Shown in pieces: positions 18,811 through 28,180 of a stretch of DNA of 56,978 nucleotides. The stretch covers positions 1 to 56,978 of the forward strand of contig JALVYB010000023.1 of NCBI GenBank assembly GCA_027038175.1. Reading direction: 5' to 3'. A model generated the notes under the pieces. It did not search any database and was not told the origin of the DNA. It was given only the letters and a program-made list of their open reading frames with translations. Both the position numbers and the translations under genes were made by a program. Within the stretch, counting starts at the first letter, position 1, and each line of letters opens with the position of its first letter. The stretch is from Caldifarciminota bacterium. Its GTDB lineage: Bacteria > Hydrothermota > Hydrothermia > UBA1063 > CAJXJZ01.

Positions 18811-19512
18811 ATGGAAGAAAAAAGAACTGCCGTAAATAAGGAAACGCAGGGTAAGGTTAAACCTTTACTTGGTACAAGTGGGGAAGAACCTATCCTGAAG
18901 TATATGAGCCTTATACACGATATGATTGATACTGCCGCAGAGTCATATAAGTATATACCGTCTATGCTAAGATTCAGGGATAAGGTGGAATTTAATAAAG
19001 CTTTTGGAAACTACATATATATTGTTCATTCCAAGTTACAGATTAACGGGCTCGTGGCAGGACGAATTGATATTAGTGCAAACACACACAAGGAGCGTAG
19101 AATGCTTGTTATAGTATCGGAATTCTCTCCCAGTTCCTATCTTGAGTATGAGAGGGGACTTAAACTTTTTGGTTTTAATGGGTTATCTCCAGACTTGTAT
19201 GATGATCCTGACTCAAAGTTTGGGGATATTACAAAGAAAAACTTTGTAAAGCACTCTATATCGTTCAAAATACAGCCTATGGAGAAACAGGAGGAAAAGT
19301 TCGTAAAAGGTTTTCCGGATATTAAGAACTGGGAAATCATAAGGCTGATAGTAAGTAGGATATATCACGCTTTACCTGACTGGGAGAAGGAGCATTTTTC
19401 TATATTTGTGAAGTCATTTTTTCTATACCCCTGGAAGAATATACCAAAGAAGTATGATACTGAGGGGCATGTAGTGGGAGTGTGGGTAGACGAGAGAGCG
19501 GTAGGATTGTAA
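18811..19512 (+). CDS. Hypothetical protein, 233 residues
   Basis: Soluble, charged protein without signal or membrane segments; I do not recognise the family. It has a strong start (TAGGAGGTGCAACAATG), nearly the same leader as the pilin gene. It is followed after one nucleotide by the YbjQ-like gene, so the two are one operon. Aromatic-rich C-terminal half (SFFLYPWKNIPKK). Confidence 0.65.
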   Translation: MEEKRTAVNKETQGKVKPLLGTSGEEPILKYMSLIHDMIDTAAESYKYIPSMLRFRDKVEFNKAFGNYIYIVHSKLQINGLVAGRIDISANTHKERRMLVIVSEFSPSSYLEYERGLKLFGFNGLSPDLYDDPDSKFGDITKKNFVKHSISFKIQPMEKQEEKFVKGFPDIKNWEIIRLIVSRIYHALPDWEKEHFSIFVKSFFLYPWKNIPKKYDTEGHVVGVWVDERAVGL

Positions 19513-19513
19513 A

Positions 19514-19912
19514 ATGAAAGTAGAATTGCTTACGCACGAACCACCGGCAGATTACAAAGTTAAAAATATTATAGGTGTGATTACTCATGTGGAGTCTTCC
19601 GGCATTGCGTTCTGGAAGGAGTTTTTCGTGAATATAAAGGATAAATGGGGTGGAAGAAGTGGAACGCTTAACAGTGAAATACAAAGAACGGTTACTGTTG
19701 CTTTAAATAACCTTGTGGCCAAAGCAAGAAGCATGGGAGCCAATATGGTATCTGGCATTAGAATACATACACAAGTTATTCCATCTGGGAAGAACAGGAT
19801 TCTCCAAGTCACAGTATATGGAACGGCGTTATTTGTAGAGAGAAAGGGAGATAGTGTGCAGAGAGAAGACGACTTCAACATTGAGGAAATTATAGGAGAT
19901 GACAGTGTTTAA
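19514..19912 (+). CDS. YbjQ/UPF0145-like protein
   Basis: A 132-residue protein with the YbjQ family pattern: NIIGVITHVES near the start, a long amphipathic helix, then ARSMGANMVSGIRIHT and a final strand VTVYGTALFVER. The family forms pentamers of unknown role and is sometimes called heavy-metal-binding. It sits between an unknown gene and the membrane/TIR pair. Confidence 0.65.
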   Translation: MKVELLTHEPPADYKVKNIIGVITHVESSGIAFWKEFFVNIKDKWGGRSGTLNSEIQRTVTVALNNLVAKARSMGANMVSGIRIHTQVIPSGKNRILQVTVYGTALFVERKGDSVQREDDFNIEEIIGDDSV

Positions 19913-19938
19913 AATTTTAATCTTAAAGGAGGGGTAAT

Positions 19939-20364
19939 ATGGACCAAGAAACGCTGAGAGAATATATGTTTAAAGAGGTTGATGTGCTTCAGGGCATTAT
20001 CAACCGAATGGGATTCAATTCGTTTATGATTAAAGGTTGGACAGTTACGCTGGTTGCAGTTACATTACTCCTGAAGGCAAGTGATAAGCAGCACGCTATG
20101 CTTGCCTTTATTCCACTATTGGTCTTCTGGGGTCTGGATGCGTATTTTCTCTGGTTGGAAAGAAAATTCAGAGATCTGTATAAATGGGTTATTGAGAATA
20201 GGCCGAAGGGTAATGCAGAGAAACTGCTTGATGTAAATCCGAATGATAGGGAAAGAATAAGACCCCAAACTTTTAATTTTTGGGCAGCATTCTTTTCGTT
20301 TACTCTTATAGCATTCTATTTGTTGCTATTTGCTTTGACTCTAATATATGTATTTTGTTTTTGA
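19939..20364 (+). CDS. Four-helix membrane protein paired with TIR gene
   Basis: A 141-residue protein with two membrane hairpins (about 31-75 and 110-140). The motifs RMGFNSFMIKGWTVTLVAV and FWGLDAYFLWLERKFRDLY belong to a family I often see encoded directly before small TIR proteins, a likely defence pair. Start by AAAGGAGGGGTAAT; the TIR gene follows after 14 nt. Probably the membrane effector or sensor of the pair (inference). Confidence 0.65.
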   Translation: MDQETLREYMFKEVDVLQGIINRMGFNSFMIKGWTVTLVAVTLLLKASDKQHAMLAFIPLLVFWGLDAYFLWLERKFRDLYKWVIENRPKGNAEKLLDVNPNDRERIRPQTFNFWAAFFSFTLIAFYLLLFALTLIYVFCF

Positions 20365-20378
20365 GCAGGAGGTAAGAT

Positions 20379-20951
20379 ATGGCATTTGTTAAAAGGTCAT
20401 ATTTGGAAAATAAAGCGAGGGACGTCGCTCTTGAAAGTTTGGTAGAGAGCCATATTAAAAAAATAGCTTCAGCAGCTGAGTTAACTGTCTTCCTATCACA
20501 TAGTCACGACGATGCAGATCTTGCACGAGGTTTCAAAAATGAAATGGCGTCATACGGAATTGACGTGTATATTGACTGGGAAGATTCCACTTTACCTAAA
20601 ACACCCAACAAGGAGACTGCTGAGAGAATTAAAGAAAAAATTAAACAATTAGACGTGTTTATTTTGCTTGCAACAGAAAATGCTCTTGATTCTAAATGGT
20701 GTCCCTGGGAACTTGGAGTGGCGGACAGTTTAAAAGGACCGGATGATATTCTCATCCTTCCAATAGTGAAATATTATGACGATGAATTTAAAGGGAATGA
20801 ATACTTGCAGCTTTATAATAGGGTTATACAGAGAGGAAATGGCGAACTCTGTGTTATGAAACCGACACAGAGAACTTTCTGTTTCACAACACTCCGTCAA
20901 TTCTTACAGGACAGAACGACAGGCGGACACTTAAAGAGACTGTTGGGTTAG
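20379..20951 (+). CDS. TIR-domain protein
   Basis: A 190-residue protein with a TIR fold from about residue 33: TVFLSHSHDDADLA (strand A/BB loop), VYIDWEDS, VFILLATENALDSKWCPWELG. The Glu of WELG (residue 111) is where TIR NADases carry their catalytic Glu, so NAD cleavage is plausible. TIR plus membrane partner suggests abortive anti-phage defence. It ends before a clear hairpin terminator at 20970. Confidence 0.85.
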   Translation: MAFVKRSYLENKARDVALESLVESHIKKIASAAELTVFLSHSHDDADLARGFKNEMASYGIDVYIDWEDSTLPKTPNKETAERIKEKIKQLDVFILLATENALDSKWCPWELGVADSLKGPDDILILPIVKYYDDEFKGNEYLQLYNRVIQRGNGELCVMKPTQRTFCFTTLRQFLQDRTTGGHLKRLLG

Positions 20952-20969
20952 TGATAATGGGTAGTTATC

Positions 20970-20990
20970 AAACCCATTTTTATGGGTTTT
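20970..20990 (+). terminator. Intrinsic terminator after TIR gene
   Basis: AAACCCATTTTTATGGGTTTT forms a hairpin with a U-rich end 19 nt after the TIR stop codon, closing the 18.8-20.9 kb operon. Confidence 0.8.
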
Positions 20991-21018
20991 CAAACATTAA
21001 CAGTTGGACACATCTGCG

Positions 21019-21098
21019 GACTGAGGTGTGCGATTTATCGCACCTCCAGCCTCAGTCTAACAAACCCCTACTCCCAGCCCTATACCCGGGGCTGGGAG
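21019..21098 (+). other. Structured intergenic RNA/leader with nested hairpins
   Basis: GACTGAGG (21019-21026) pairs with CCTCAGTC (21050-21057) around an inner GTGCGAT/ATCGCAC hairpin; an alternative GAGGTG/CACCTC pairing competes with the outer stem. A second strong hairpin, CTCCCAGCCC/GGGCTGGGAG, lies at 21071-21098. It stands between the TIR terminator and the ribosome-binding site of the gene at 21133, so it is a structured 5' leader or a small RNA. No known riboswitch recognised. Confidence 0.55.
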
Positions 21099-21132
21099 TT
21101 GTAGAAATTGAGATGATGAAAAAGGAGGTGTT

Positions 21133-21960
21133 ATGAACTTATTGTTCGTATTTGTTACGGCTTTGAATTTTAATGTTTTCGGAGAAGTCGGTGCCAGAGT
21201 TGATTCACAGAACACGATTGTAAATACAAGATACATCATGCTTAATGCAAAGGCATCTACTAATAGCACAGGAGCGTATCTCTGGTATGACCTATGGAAC
21301 AGAACACTAAGTGAAATGTCATTTGACATTTCAGCAGGTTCTACAATTCTCTTTAAAGCAGGCTACTACACGCCATTGATAGGTTATATGGCTCCTCAGA
21401 AATTGCCGGAGAGAGTGGTTGAGACAACGCCTTATTTTATAGCAAATAACAATCTTGACGCTCCACGCTTTGGAGCAGATGGAAGATTGTTCTTCCTGTA
21501 CAAGGATAACATACTTGGTTTTATGGGAGGAGTTGCACTTGATTCTGCATCTGTGAAGGGTAATAAGACATATTTGGGGAAGCTGGAGATATTAAATCAT
21601 GTGTATAATACTCTCTTTGGTATGACAGGAATATACAGACAGGAGGATTCCCTTATCACAGCCAATATATATGTTAAAACAAAGGCTTACTTTTCTACTC
21701 TGGTAATAGAGGGGTTTTACAATGAAAATGAGAACGGAGCGTATGCGGAGATTACTGCAAGCACACTTAATAACTTTAATGTTATTGTGGGACGCTTGGA
21801 ATATGACAGAGATACAGTGGAGAGAAAAAGATTTCTCGCAGGAGATATTGTAAATGTATCGGATATTATAAAAATTGGCGTCTTTTTGTGTAGAGAGGAA
21901 ACTGAATCTAATGTATATCAGTACGCAGAAGTCAAGACCAATCTTGTCTTCAGGTTTTAA
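21133..21960 (+). CDS. Exported beta-strand-rich protein, outer-membrane barrel candidate
   Basis: A 275-residue protein with a short signal peptide and a body of alternating hydrophobic strands ending in an aromatic residue (NLVFRF), the usual sign of an outer-membrane barrel. Function unknown; it may be a porin-like or surface-exclusion protein. Strong site AAGGAGGTGTT. Own hairpins before and after it show that it is transcribed as a single unit. Confidence 0.6.
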   Translation: MNLLFVFVTALNFNVFGEVGARVDSQNTIVNTRYIMLNAKASTNSTGAYLWYDLWNRTLSEMSFDISAGSTILFKAGYYTPLIGYMAPQKLPERVVETTPYFIANNNLDAPRFGADGRLFFLYKDNILGFMGGVALDSASVKGNKTYLGKLEILNHVYNTLFGMTGIYRQEDSLITANIYVKTKAYFSTLVIEGFYNENENGAYAEITASTLNNFNVIVGRLEYDRDTVERKRFLAGDIVNVSDIIKIGVFLCREETESNVYQYAEVKTNLVFRF

Positions 21961-21969
21961 TACTTTATC

Positions 21970-22022
21970 TCTCTGGTCATTGCAACCCTCCCAGAGAGTA
22001 GCCCCCCGATTTTATGGGGGGC
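21970..22022 (+). terminator. Tandem hairpin terminator
   Basis: CTCTCTGG/CCAGAGAG (21970-21998) is followed at once by GCCCCCC-GATTTTAT-GGGGGGC (22001-22022) and a T-rich tail. A clear stop between the barrel gene and the restriction gene. Confidence 0.8.
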
Positions 22023-22052
22023 GTTTGAGTTTTGAATAAAAGGAGGTATTTT

Positions 22053-25000
22053 GTGAATAGATATGATTTTAAAGACTTGATTGATGACTTAAACTTCTTA
22101 TTGAAGATGCCACGAATAAAACGGTCAGATGTTCCGAAAATAAAGGATGAATTAAAAACAGAAACATTTAAGAATTACCTTGAAGTAATATGGTTATCCA
22201 AACCCGAGACCGCCTTTGAAAGTGTTTTTGATGTTTTCCTGAGTGTTGTAGGGATTAAGGGTAATATCCCGCAAGCCAGTCTATCGGATGGATGGGTGGA
22301 CTACGAAGTTAATATGTATGGCAGCAATCCTGTGGGGATAGAAGTTAAGCCTCTGTTTGTTAAAAAAACTACCCAGGGGATAGAACTTCAGAGGCTGGAA
22401 AGTATTTTAGACGCTTACAGCAAGGAGTTTGAGAAAAGACATAGTAATCAAATCACGAAGTATTTAGACAAATACGATTATGTGATACTTACCAATGGAG
22501 AACATGTATATTACTTCAATAGAGAAGCACGGTTTGATTTTAAGCCTTTTAATGAAGAACCTTTTGTTCAGTTTATAGAGGAACTGCGAGCAGTACGCAA
22601 TCCCTGGGAACTTGCACGAAGAAAAGAAGATGAAATTCCCAAAACAGATCTGGATGAAAGGTTTTTCAAAGACCTTTCTAACTGGTACAGTATGCTCGAT
22701 AATGTAAAATGGGAGGGAAAACCACAAGAAATAGAGGAATTTAAGATCCTACTCCTTAACAAGTTTATATTTATTCAAACCCTTGAAGATTACTCGCTTG
22801 TACCTTTTAAGATACTTCAGGACACCTATGAAGACAAAAAGAGAAGGTGGGTAGCAAAGGGTAATGCTACCGTTCTGAAAGAATTTTTTAATGAAATAAA
22901 TGGATGGTTTTACAGATACTATGATACAGAGATCTTCAGAAGAAGCATCTTTGAATTCCTTGAGAGATCGGAAGATAATTACAAGAAGTTTATGGACACT
23001 CTTGAGATTATACTGGGGTTTGGAAGGTGGGAAAGAGCACACGGAATGGGATTGACTTTTTATAACTTCAGGCAGATAGACGAAGATATTTTTGGTAAAT
23101 CCTATGAGATGTTCCTTGCAGAGAAGCGTAAGGAGGGTGGTATATTCTACACACCAAAAGAGATTACTAATTATATGGCAAAAAATCTGGTAAGAGAGGT
23201 ATTTGGGGAAATTAAAGAAAGACTTATTGATGCGATTAATAATAAGAGAGACTTTCAAACAGCAAAAAGTTTGGCCGAACAATTAACTAATATTGCTGTT
23301 ATAGACCCCGCATGTGGTAGCGGATCGTTCTTAATCAAGGTTTTGAGAGAAATATATGAAGTGTATAAAGAGATAGACGAAAAGACTGCCTGGGCGGTGA
23401 GTCATAATCTCTCGGAAGTGGTAGATGAGCCTCTTAATATTAGACAGCAACGGGAGCAGACTTCTGAAATACGGGAAATGCTGGGTATTAGCGAGGGCGG
23501 TAGTAGGAGTAAGAGGCGACTCATTGCACAGATTATGTTAAGACATATATACGGGATTGATATTGACGAAAGGGCGGCCGAAATAGCAAAAGTCAATCTA
23601 TGGAAAGAAGCAGTTAAACTTAATCCTGGTTCTTTTGTTTACAACGAACTTAAAGAGGATGATCATATCCTGCCTGACCTTGAATTTAATATTGTGGTGG
23701 GTAATTCATTATATACTTTACCTGAAGCAGAAATATTCAATGCAATCAATGAGAACGAAGAATTAAAGGAACATGTAAGAACTATAATGGATGTAAGAAA
23801 ACAGTATGTTATCAGTCCCTATGAGCCTGAAATACTCCAGAAGGGTATGGAGGCAAGACAGAGGTTAAGAGAGTATTTTAAGGGAGTACTTAACGAAAGA
23901 TGGGAACTTGCCCCTCAGTTAAATAAGCCTGTGTTTTATCCATTAGAATTCCCGCATCTTTACTTTAATGAAGATGGTACTCCAAAAGAAGACAGGGGTT
24001 TTGATGGGGTAATTGGTAATCCCCCCTGGGAAAATATAAAGCCTTTCAAGAAAGAGTTTGCAGCACACTATCCAGAGATTTTTGGTCAGGTGAGTAAGTA
24101 TAGTATTTCCGGAAAAGAATTTGAGAAACAGTTTAAGAAGATTTTACAAGATAATCCTGCTGTTGGAGAATTGTGGGAAGATTACCAGCAGAGCATTGAA
24201 CAATTTGGTAACTACTTAAAGGGTATGTATAATCTTCACGGTAAAGGCGATATATCTTACCAAAAATTCTTTATGGAATTAGCACTCCGTATATTCAAAA
24301 AGACAATCATAATACTGTTACCTTCAAACTTCCATACTGATTTGGGCGGTAAGGATTTGAGGTCATACGTTCTTGATAACCATTCATTGAAAGAGTTAAT
24401 AAGTTTTGAAAATAGAGGTAAAAGATGGTTTAAAGATGTTCATCCTCAATTCAAGTTTGATATAGTTTACGTAAAAAGAGAACATTCAGATTCTCCATTC
24501 CATGCACGGTTTTATGTGAGAGAATGGAACGAGGTAGAAAAAAAGTTTGAGTACCCTGTTGAAATGATTACTAAAATATCACCAAGAGCAAAGACTATAA
24601 CTGAATTCTTGGATCCAGTACACATCCCCTTGATAAGGAAGATCCGTGATGAACATCCGTTACTTTATGAGTGGGGGGTAAGTCTTTGGAGCGAATTTCA
24701 CATGACAAATGATAAACACTTATTCCAGCTAAGACCAACAGAAACAACACTGCCGCTTTACGAAGGGAAAATGATACACCAATATAATTCGCAGTACGGC
24801 AGCCCACAATACTTTATAGAAGAACAGAAAGCAAGAGAGAGGCTAATCGGGAAAAAGATAAATGGTGAAATAGTAAGTGTAATTAAAAATGCTCTTGATG
24901 GTATGCAGGACCTGAGTGCAAAGGCGAAGAAGGAATTAAGGACACGGTTACTGAAAGAGGCACATGAAAAATTTGAGTCAAGAGAATGGCTATTAGATTA

Positions 25001-25517
25001 TGAAGTACCGAGATTTGCGTATAGAGCAGTAGCATCATCCACCAATGAAAGGAGTTTAATTGGTGCTATCTTGCCTCCCAGGGTATTCGCAGGGAACTCC
25101 TTAATAATGTTAAAGCAATTCTCCTATGAGTTTAAAAATGAGACTAATACAATAGAACAGATTCCCTTAGATGCCTCTTTTAATTTATACTTGCAGATAC
25201 TCTGGAACAGTTTTGCTCTTGATTATTATATACGGCAAAGAGTTTCGGCAAATATAAATATATTTTTTGCAGAAGAACTCCCAATTCCTAAGTCCTCCAT
25301 CTACAATCACCTTGTCAACTTTTCTAAATCCCTACAACGGATGACCGAGAACAATAAGCCCAATCTCAGAAAATGGAGGGCTAAAGTAGAGTGTATAATA
25401 GCCCGAGATATATTTGAGTTAGATAGAAGCGATATGGAAACTATACTTAAAACCTTTACTTATGGGAACATAGATGAAGAACTGAAAAGCATGATCTTGG
25501 AGGAGTTTGATAAATGA
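22053..25517 (+). CDS. Type IIG restriction-modification enzyme (Eco57I/TaqII-like)
   Basis: A 1154-residue fusion enzyme. The N-terminus has a PD-(D/E)XK-like site (VDYEVN... then GIEVKP, about residues 80-98). The methyltransferase core has motif I DPACGSGSFL (about 418) and motif IV GNPPWEN (about 654), the N6-adenine type. The C-terminal 450 residues should hold the target-recognition domain. Such enzymes both cut and methylate. The GTG at 22053 is preceded by AAAGGAGGTATTTT; an upstream TTG at 22032 lies before that site and is rejected. Overlaps the nuclease gene by ATGA. Confidence 0.9.
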   Translation: MNRYDFKDLIDDLNFLLKMPRIKRSDVPKIKDELKTETFKNYLEVIWLSKPETAFESVFDVFLSVVGIKGNIPQASLSDGWVDYEVNMYGSNPVGIEVKPLFVKKTTQGIELQRLESILDAYSKEFEKRHSNQITKYLDKYDYVILTNGEHVYYFNREARFDFKPFNEEPFVQFIEELRAVRNPWELARRKEDEIPKTDLDERFFKDLSNWYSMLDNVKWEGKPQEIEEFKILLLNKFIFIQTLEDYSLVPFKILQDTYEDKKRRWVAKGNATVLKEFFNEINGWFYRYYDTEIFRRSIFEFLERSEDNYKKFMDTLEIILGFGRWERAHGMGLTFYNFRQIDEDIFGKSYEMFLAEKRKEGGIFYTPKEITNYMAKNLVREVFGEIKERLIDAINNKRDFQTAKSLAEQLTNIAVIDPACGSGSFLIKVLREIYEVYKEIDEKTAWAVSHNLSEVVDEPLNIRQQREQTSEIREMLGISEGGSRSKRRLIAQIMLRHIYGIDIDERAAEIAKVNLWKEAVKLNPGSFVYNELKEDDHILPDLEFNIVVGNSLYTLPEAEIFNAINENEELKEHVRTIMDVRKQYVISPYEPEILQKGMEARQRLREYFKGVLNERWELAPQLNKPVFYPLEFPHLYFNEDGTPKEDRGFDGVIGNPPWENIKPFKKEFAAHYPEIFGQVSKYSISGKEFEKQFKKILQDNPAVGELWEDYQQSIEQFGNYLKGMYNLHGKGDISYQKFFMELALRIFKKTIIILLPSNFHTDLGGKDLRSYVLDNHSLKELISFENRGKRWFKDVHPQFKFDIVYVKREHSDSPFHARFYVREWNEVEKKFEYPVEMITKISPRAKTITEFLDPVHIPLIRKIRDEHPLLYEWGVSLWSEFHMTNDKHLFQLRPTETTLPLYEGKMIHQYNSQYGSPQYFIEEQKARERLIGKKINGEIVSVIKNALDGMQDLSAKAKKELRTRLLKEAHEKFESREWLLDYEVPRFAYRAVASSTNERSLIGAILPPRVFAGNSLIMLKQFSYEFKNETNTIEQIPLDASFNLYLQILWNSFALDYYIRQRVSANINIFFAEELPIPKSSIYNHLVNFSKSLQRMTENNKPNLRKWRAKVECIIARDIFELDRSDMETILKTFTYGNIDEELKSMILEEFDK

Positions 25518-26167
25518 GTATTCTCTTATTACTTCTCTCCCTCACTCTCCAGGGTAGAGTAGTTGGTGTTTATGATGGTGATACCTATACCCTGCTCGTT
25601 GGCCATCGACAATATAAAATCAGAATGGCAGATATTGATGCTCCAGAAAAGCATCAGCCGTTCGGTAAGAGGTCAAAACAGGCTCTCTCAGGGTTGATAT
25701 TTGGCAAGGATGTTAAAGTGGTGGTAAAGAAAAAGGATAGATATGGGAGATATATAGGGGAGACCTATGTAGGCGATGTGTGGGTTAACAAGTATATGGT
25801 TTGTAATGGTTACGCCTGGGCGTATAGAAGGTTTCTAAAAGGAGAGAAAAAGCGAATTTTCCTGGACTGTGAGGAACACGCACGGGAGAATAAACTCGGG
25901 TTATGGAAATTACCACCAGAGCAATGCATAGAACCAGAGGAATACAGAAGAATGCACAAAAGACACACCTATAAAAAAAGAGAGTACCGTAACCACAGCA
26001 GAGAAAACAGTAATACATCAAGCGCATCTTTTAAATGCGGTACCAAGACAAAGTGCAGCCAGATGACCAGCTGTGAAGAAGCAAAATTCTATTTGAATGT
26101 ATGCGGCGTTAAATCCCTGGATAGAGATGGAGATGGAGTACCTTGTGAGAGGTTGTGCGGGGGATGA
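25514..26167 (+). CDS. Secreted thermonuclease (SNase) with excalibur domain
   Basis: A 217-residue exported nuclease. Residues 15-130 are a staphylococcal-nuclease domain: VYDGDTYTLL, RMADIDAPEKHQ and DRYGRYIGE give the metal-binding Asp residues, Glu and Arg of the active site. The end is an excalibur calcium-binding motif (DRDGDGVPCE) with paired Cys. Plasmid-borne SNases are common next to transfer genes. It is coupled to the restriction enzyme by an ATGA overlap. Confidence 0.9.
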   Translation: MSILLLLLSLTLQGRVVGVYDGDTYTLLVGHRQYKIRMADIDAPEKHQPFGKRSKQALSGLIFGKDVKVVVKKKDRYGRYIGETYVGDVWVNKYMVCNGYAWAYRRFLKGEKKRIFLDCEEHARENKLGLWKLPPEQCIEPEEYRRMHKRHTYKKREYRNHSRENSNTSSASFKCGTKTKCSQMTSCEEAKFYLNVCGVKSLDRDGDGVPCERLCGG

Positions 26168-26188
26168 ATGATTTAGTAAGGAGGGAGT

Positions 26189-27013
26189 ATGAGAGTTAAA
26201 GACGCTACTCTTAAGTTTATAAGAGACACAATAACTGGAGATGGGCAAATATCTCCCTACAAGTCAGGCCCACTATTGGTAGAATTCTTTAATAAGTTTG
26301 GGTTTAGTGATACTTATGGTCGGGGGTTCCCTTCTCGATGGCAATTTGCTCAAGAAAGGTTGGAGATCTTAAATGAAGAAGGGCGGATAGACGAAGTACT
26401 CAAATATTATTTGGATCCTATAAACTGGGTGGATAAGGAAGCAGAACTTGATACAATTGTGAAGAAGTTAAATAAATATTTGAAGCATGATGGCTATAAG
26501 GTAATAATAGATGAAGATAGAGGAGTGCTAATTGTTGATATAAAGAAAACACTGGCCACACCTAAAGTTCCCAAGCAACTGACACAAGAGAGTATTAATG
26601 AATGGTTAGACAAATGCAGTAATAGGATAAATTCCGGAGATTATTCAGGAGCCATAACAGCTGCTCGTTCTTTACTTGAGACATTTCTCTTGTCTGTATA
26701 TTCCCAAATAAAGGGAGAAGAATATAAATTTAATGGTGATTTACCAAAGTTGTTTAAGGAAGTGCTTAAAATATTGGGTTATACTGTAACTCCAGATCTT
26801 CCAGGCTCTACTAAAAAGATACTTAATGGATTGCATACTACGGTGAATGGGATTTCTGAGCTAAGTAATGAGTTGGGAGATAGACACGGTAAATCAGACT
26901 TTAAAGAAGTTCCAAAAGAGTATGCTGAGCTGTTTGTGAATGCAACAGTGGTTATTATTAATTTTATAGCAGTATTGAGTGAGAAGATACAGAAAAATGC
27001 TTCTTCAGAGTAA
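26189..27013 (+). CDS. Abortive-infection protein, Abi-C-like C-terminus
   Basis: A 274-residue soluble protein. The C-terminal half (about 145-270) follows the Abi-C pattern: GDYSGAITAARSLLETFL, then ILNGLHTTVNGISELSNELG and DRHGKSD, followed by a last helix. The N-terminal half (ITGDGQISPYKSGPLLVEFFN) resembles the N domain of AbiJ-type proteins. Lies within the defence block; strong site AAGGAGGGAGT. Confidence 0.7.
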   Translation: MRVKDATLKFIRDTITGDGQISPYKSGPLLVEFFNKFGFSDTYGRGFPSRWQFAQERLEILNEEGRIDEVLKYYLDPINWVDKEAELDTIVKKLNKYLKHDGYKVIIDEDRGVLIVDIKKTLATPKVPKQLTQESINEWLDKCSNRINSGDYSGAITAARSLLETFLLSVYSQIKGEEYKFNGDLPKLFKEVLKILGYTVTPDLPGSTKKILNGLHTTVNGISELSNELGDRHGKSDFKEVPKEYAELFVNATVVIINFIAVLSEKIQKNASSE

Positions 27014-27021
27014 GTTATACA

Positions 27022-28077
27022 ATGCCCTTCAAAGCGATTCTTAATGGCAAGCCAATAATTTCCCTGGATTTTACAGACCAGGAGTGGGAACAACTTAGGA
27101 ATGACGTTAAGAAGGGTAAAGTAGAATTAAAACTTCCCTGTTGTGGCGGTCCTGCATATCTTAGAACAAGTAAACTCGGAACAAAGCATTTTGTCCATAA
27201 AAGAGGGCATAGGTGTAAGAATTGGAAGCCTGAGAGCCTTGAGCACATGCGGTTGAAAGAGATAATTTATAGAGTATGCGTACAGGAGGGATGGGAAACA
27301 GATGTGGAACGCATTATGCCAAGTGGTGAAATAGCAGATGTGTACTGTGAGAAGGATAGCAGGAAAATAGTTTTTGAGGTGCAGTTAAGTTACCAAACAC
27401 TGAATACCTTTAGGGAAAGGCAAAAAAAGTATATAAACGATGGAGTTAGGGCTTATTGGTTGTTTAAACCACCAAAACGGGATTCATATATTTATTTTAA
27501 TCCTCCAAATAAGCAATTGCCTATTTTCGCTTTAGAGATAGACAAAAATAGTAGCGACTTTCAAATTGAAGTTGCATCTACTATGCTCTCTGTTGAAACA
27601 TTTGTGAAGTATGTATTGGAGGGCAGGATTAGATTTAAAGATAGAGTGGTACACAGAAAAACTAAGATTATAGTGGATGTGTATAAGGCAGCCACTAAGT
27701 GTTGGAAGTGTAAGCGTGTCATAAATGTAGTGTTTCCTTATTCTGACGAATATGTGTCATGGTCATGGTTTGGAATGTCTAAGGAAGAAGAAGCGATATG
27801 GCGGCAAATAGCAAAATTGCAGAGACAGGGAGTTAGGTTCTTTGCTAATGTTGGACCTATTAAGTATCGTTATAGTAAAACTGTCGGTGAAAAATATTGG
27901 ATGAACACCTGCAAATACTGTGGAGCAAAAATAGGGAACTTCTTTCTGAAACACGAGATAATTCCTGAAGTCATTGAAGATGAATATCTACCTCAAATTA
28001 AGATAGAAGTTAAGCTTTCCCATCCAATAGACATCTTTGTAAGTGAGGCGAAATGGTACATTGTAGAGAAGAAATAG
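27022..28077 (+). CDS. CoiA-like nuclease with zinc finger
   Basis: A 351-residue protein like CoiA (a competence-linked nuclease family): a Zn-ribbon-like CCGG near the start, LRTSKLGTKHFVHKRGHRC, a helix LEHMRLKEIIYRV, then a nuclease core with GEIADVYCEK and IVFEVQLSYQTL (PD-(D/E)XK type: Asp, then Glu-x-Gln). Two C-terminal CxxC pairs (CWKC, CKYC) form a probable zinc finger. It may act in DNA processing or defence; CoiA-like proteins are found in mobile elements. Weak ribosome-binding site. Confidence 0.75.
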   Translation: MPFKAILNGKPIISLDFTDQEWEQLRNDVKKGKVELKLPCCGGPAYLRTSKLGTKHFVHKRGHRCKNWKPESLEHMRLKEIIYRVCVQEGWETDVERIMPSGEIADVYCEKDSRKIVFEVQLSYQTLNTFRERQKKYINDGVRAYWLFKPPKRDSYIYFNPPNKQLPIFALEIDKNSSDFQIEVASTMLSVETFVKYVLEGRIRFKDRVVHRKTKIIVDVYKAATKCWKCKRVINVVFPYSDEYVSWSWFGMSKEEEAIWRQIAKLQRQGVRFFANVGPIKYRYSKTVGEKYWMNTCKYCGAKIGNFFLKHEIIPEVIEDEYLPQIKIEVKLSHPIDIFVSEAKWYIVEKK

Positions 28078-28119
28078 TAATATGTACCAAAACGGGGAAA
28101 TACGCATAACATATCACCC

Positions 28120-28148
28120 TTGACATTTCACTCGATGAGATTTAAATA
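28120..28148 (+). promoter_or_regulatory. Promoter for 28181-29146 operon
   Basis: TTGACA at 28120-28125 and TAAATA at 28143-28148, spacer 17 bp, about 30 bp before AAACAGGAGGTTCACC and the start codon at 28181. The -10 is imperfect. Confidence 0.6.
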
Positions 28149-28180
28149 ATAGGTAGTAAAAACCAAACAGGAGGTTCACC

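Noticed and set aside
20379-20951. Thoeris system (ThsA/ThsB)
   Set aside because: No SIR2/SLOG effector gene is near either TIR gene.
20951-21136. 61-codon frame after the TIR gene
   Set aside because: It covers the terminator and the nested hairpins and has no homologue I recognise.
22032-22052. TTG start for the restriction enzyme
   Set aside because: It lies upstream of the Shine-Dalgarno that serves GTG 22053.
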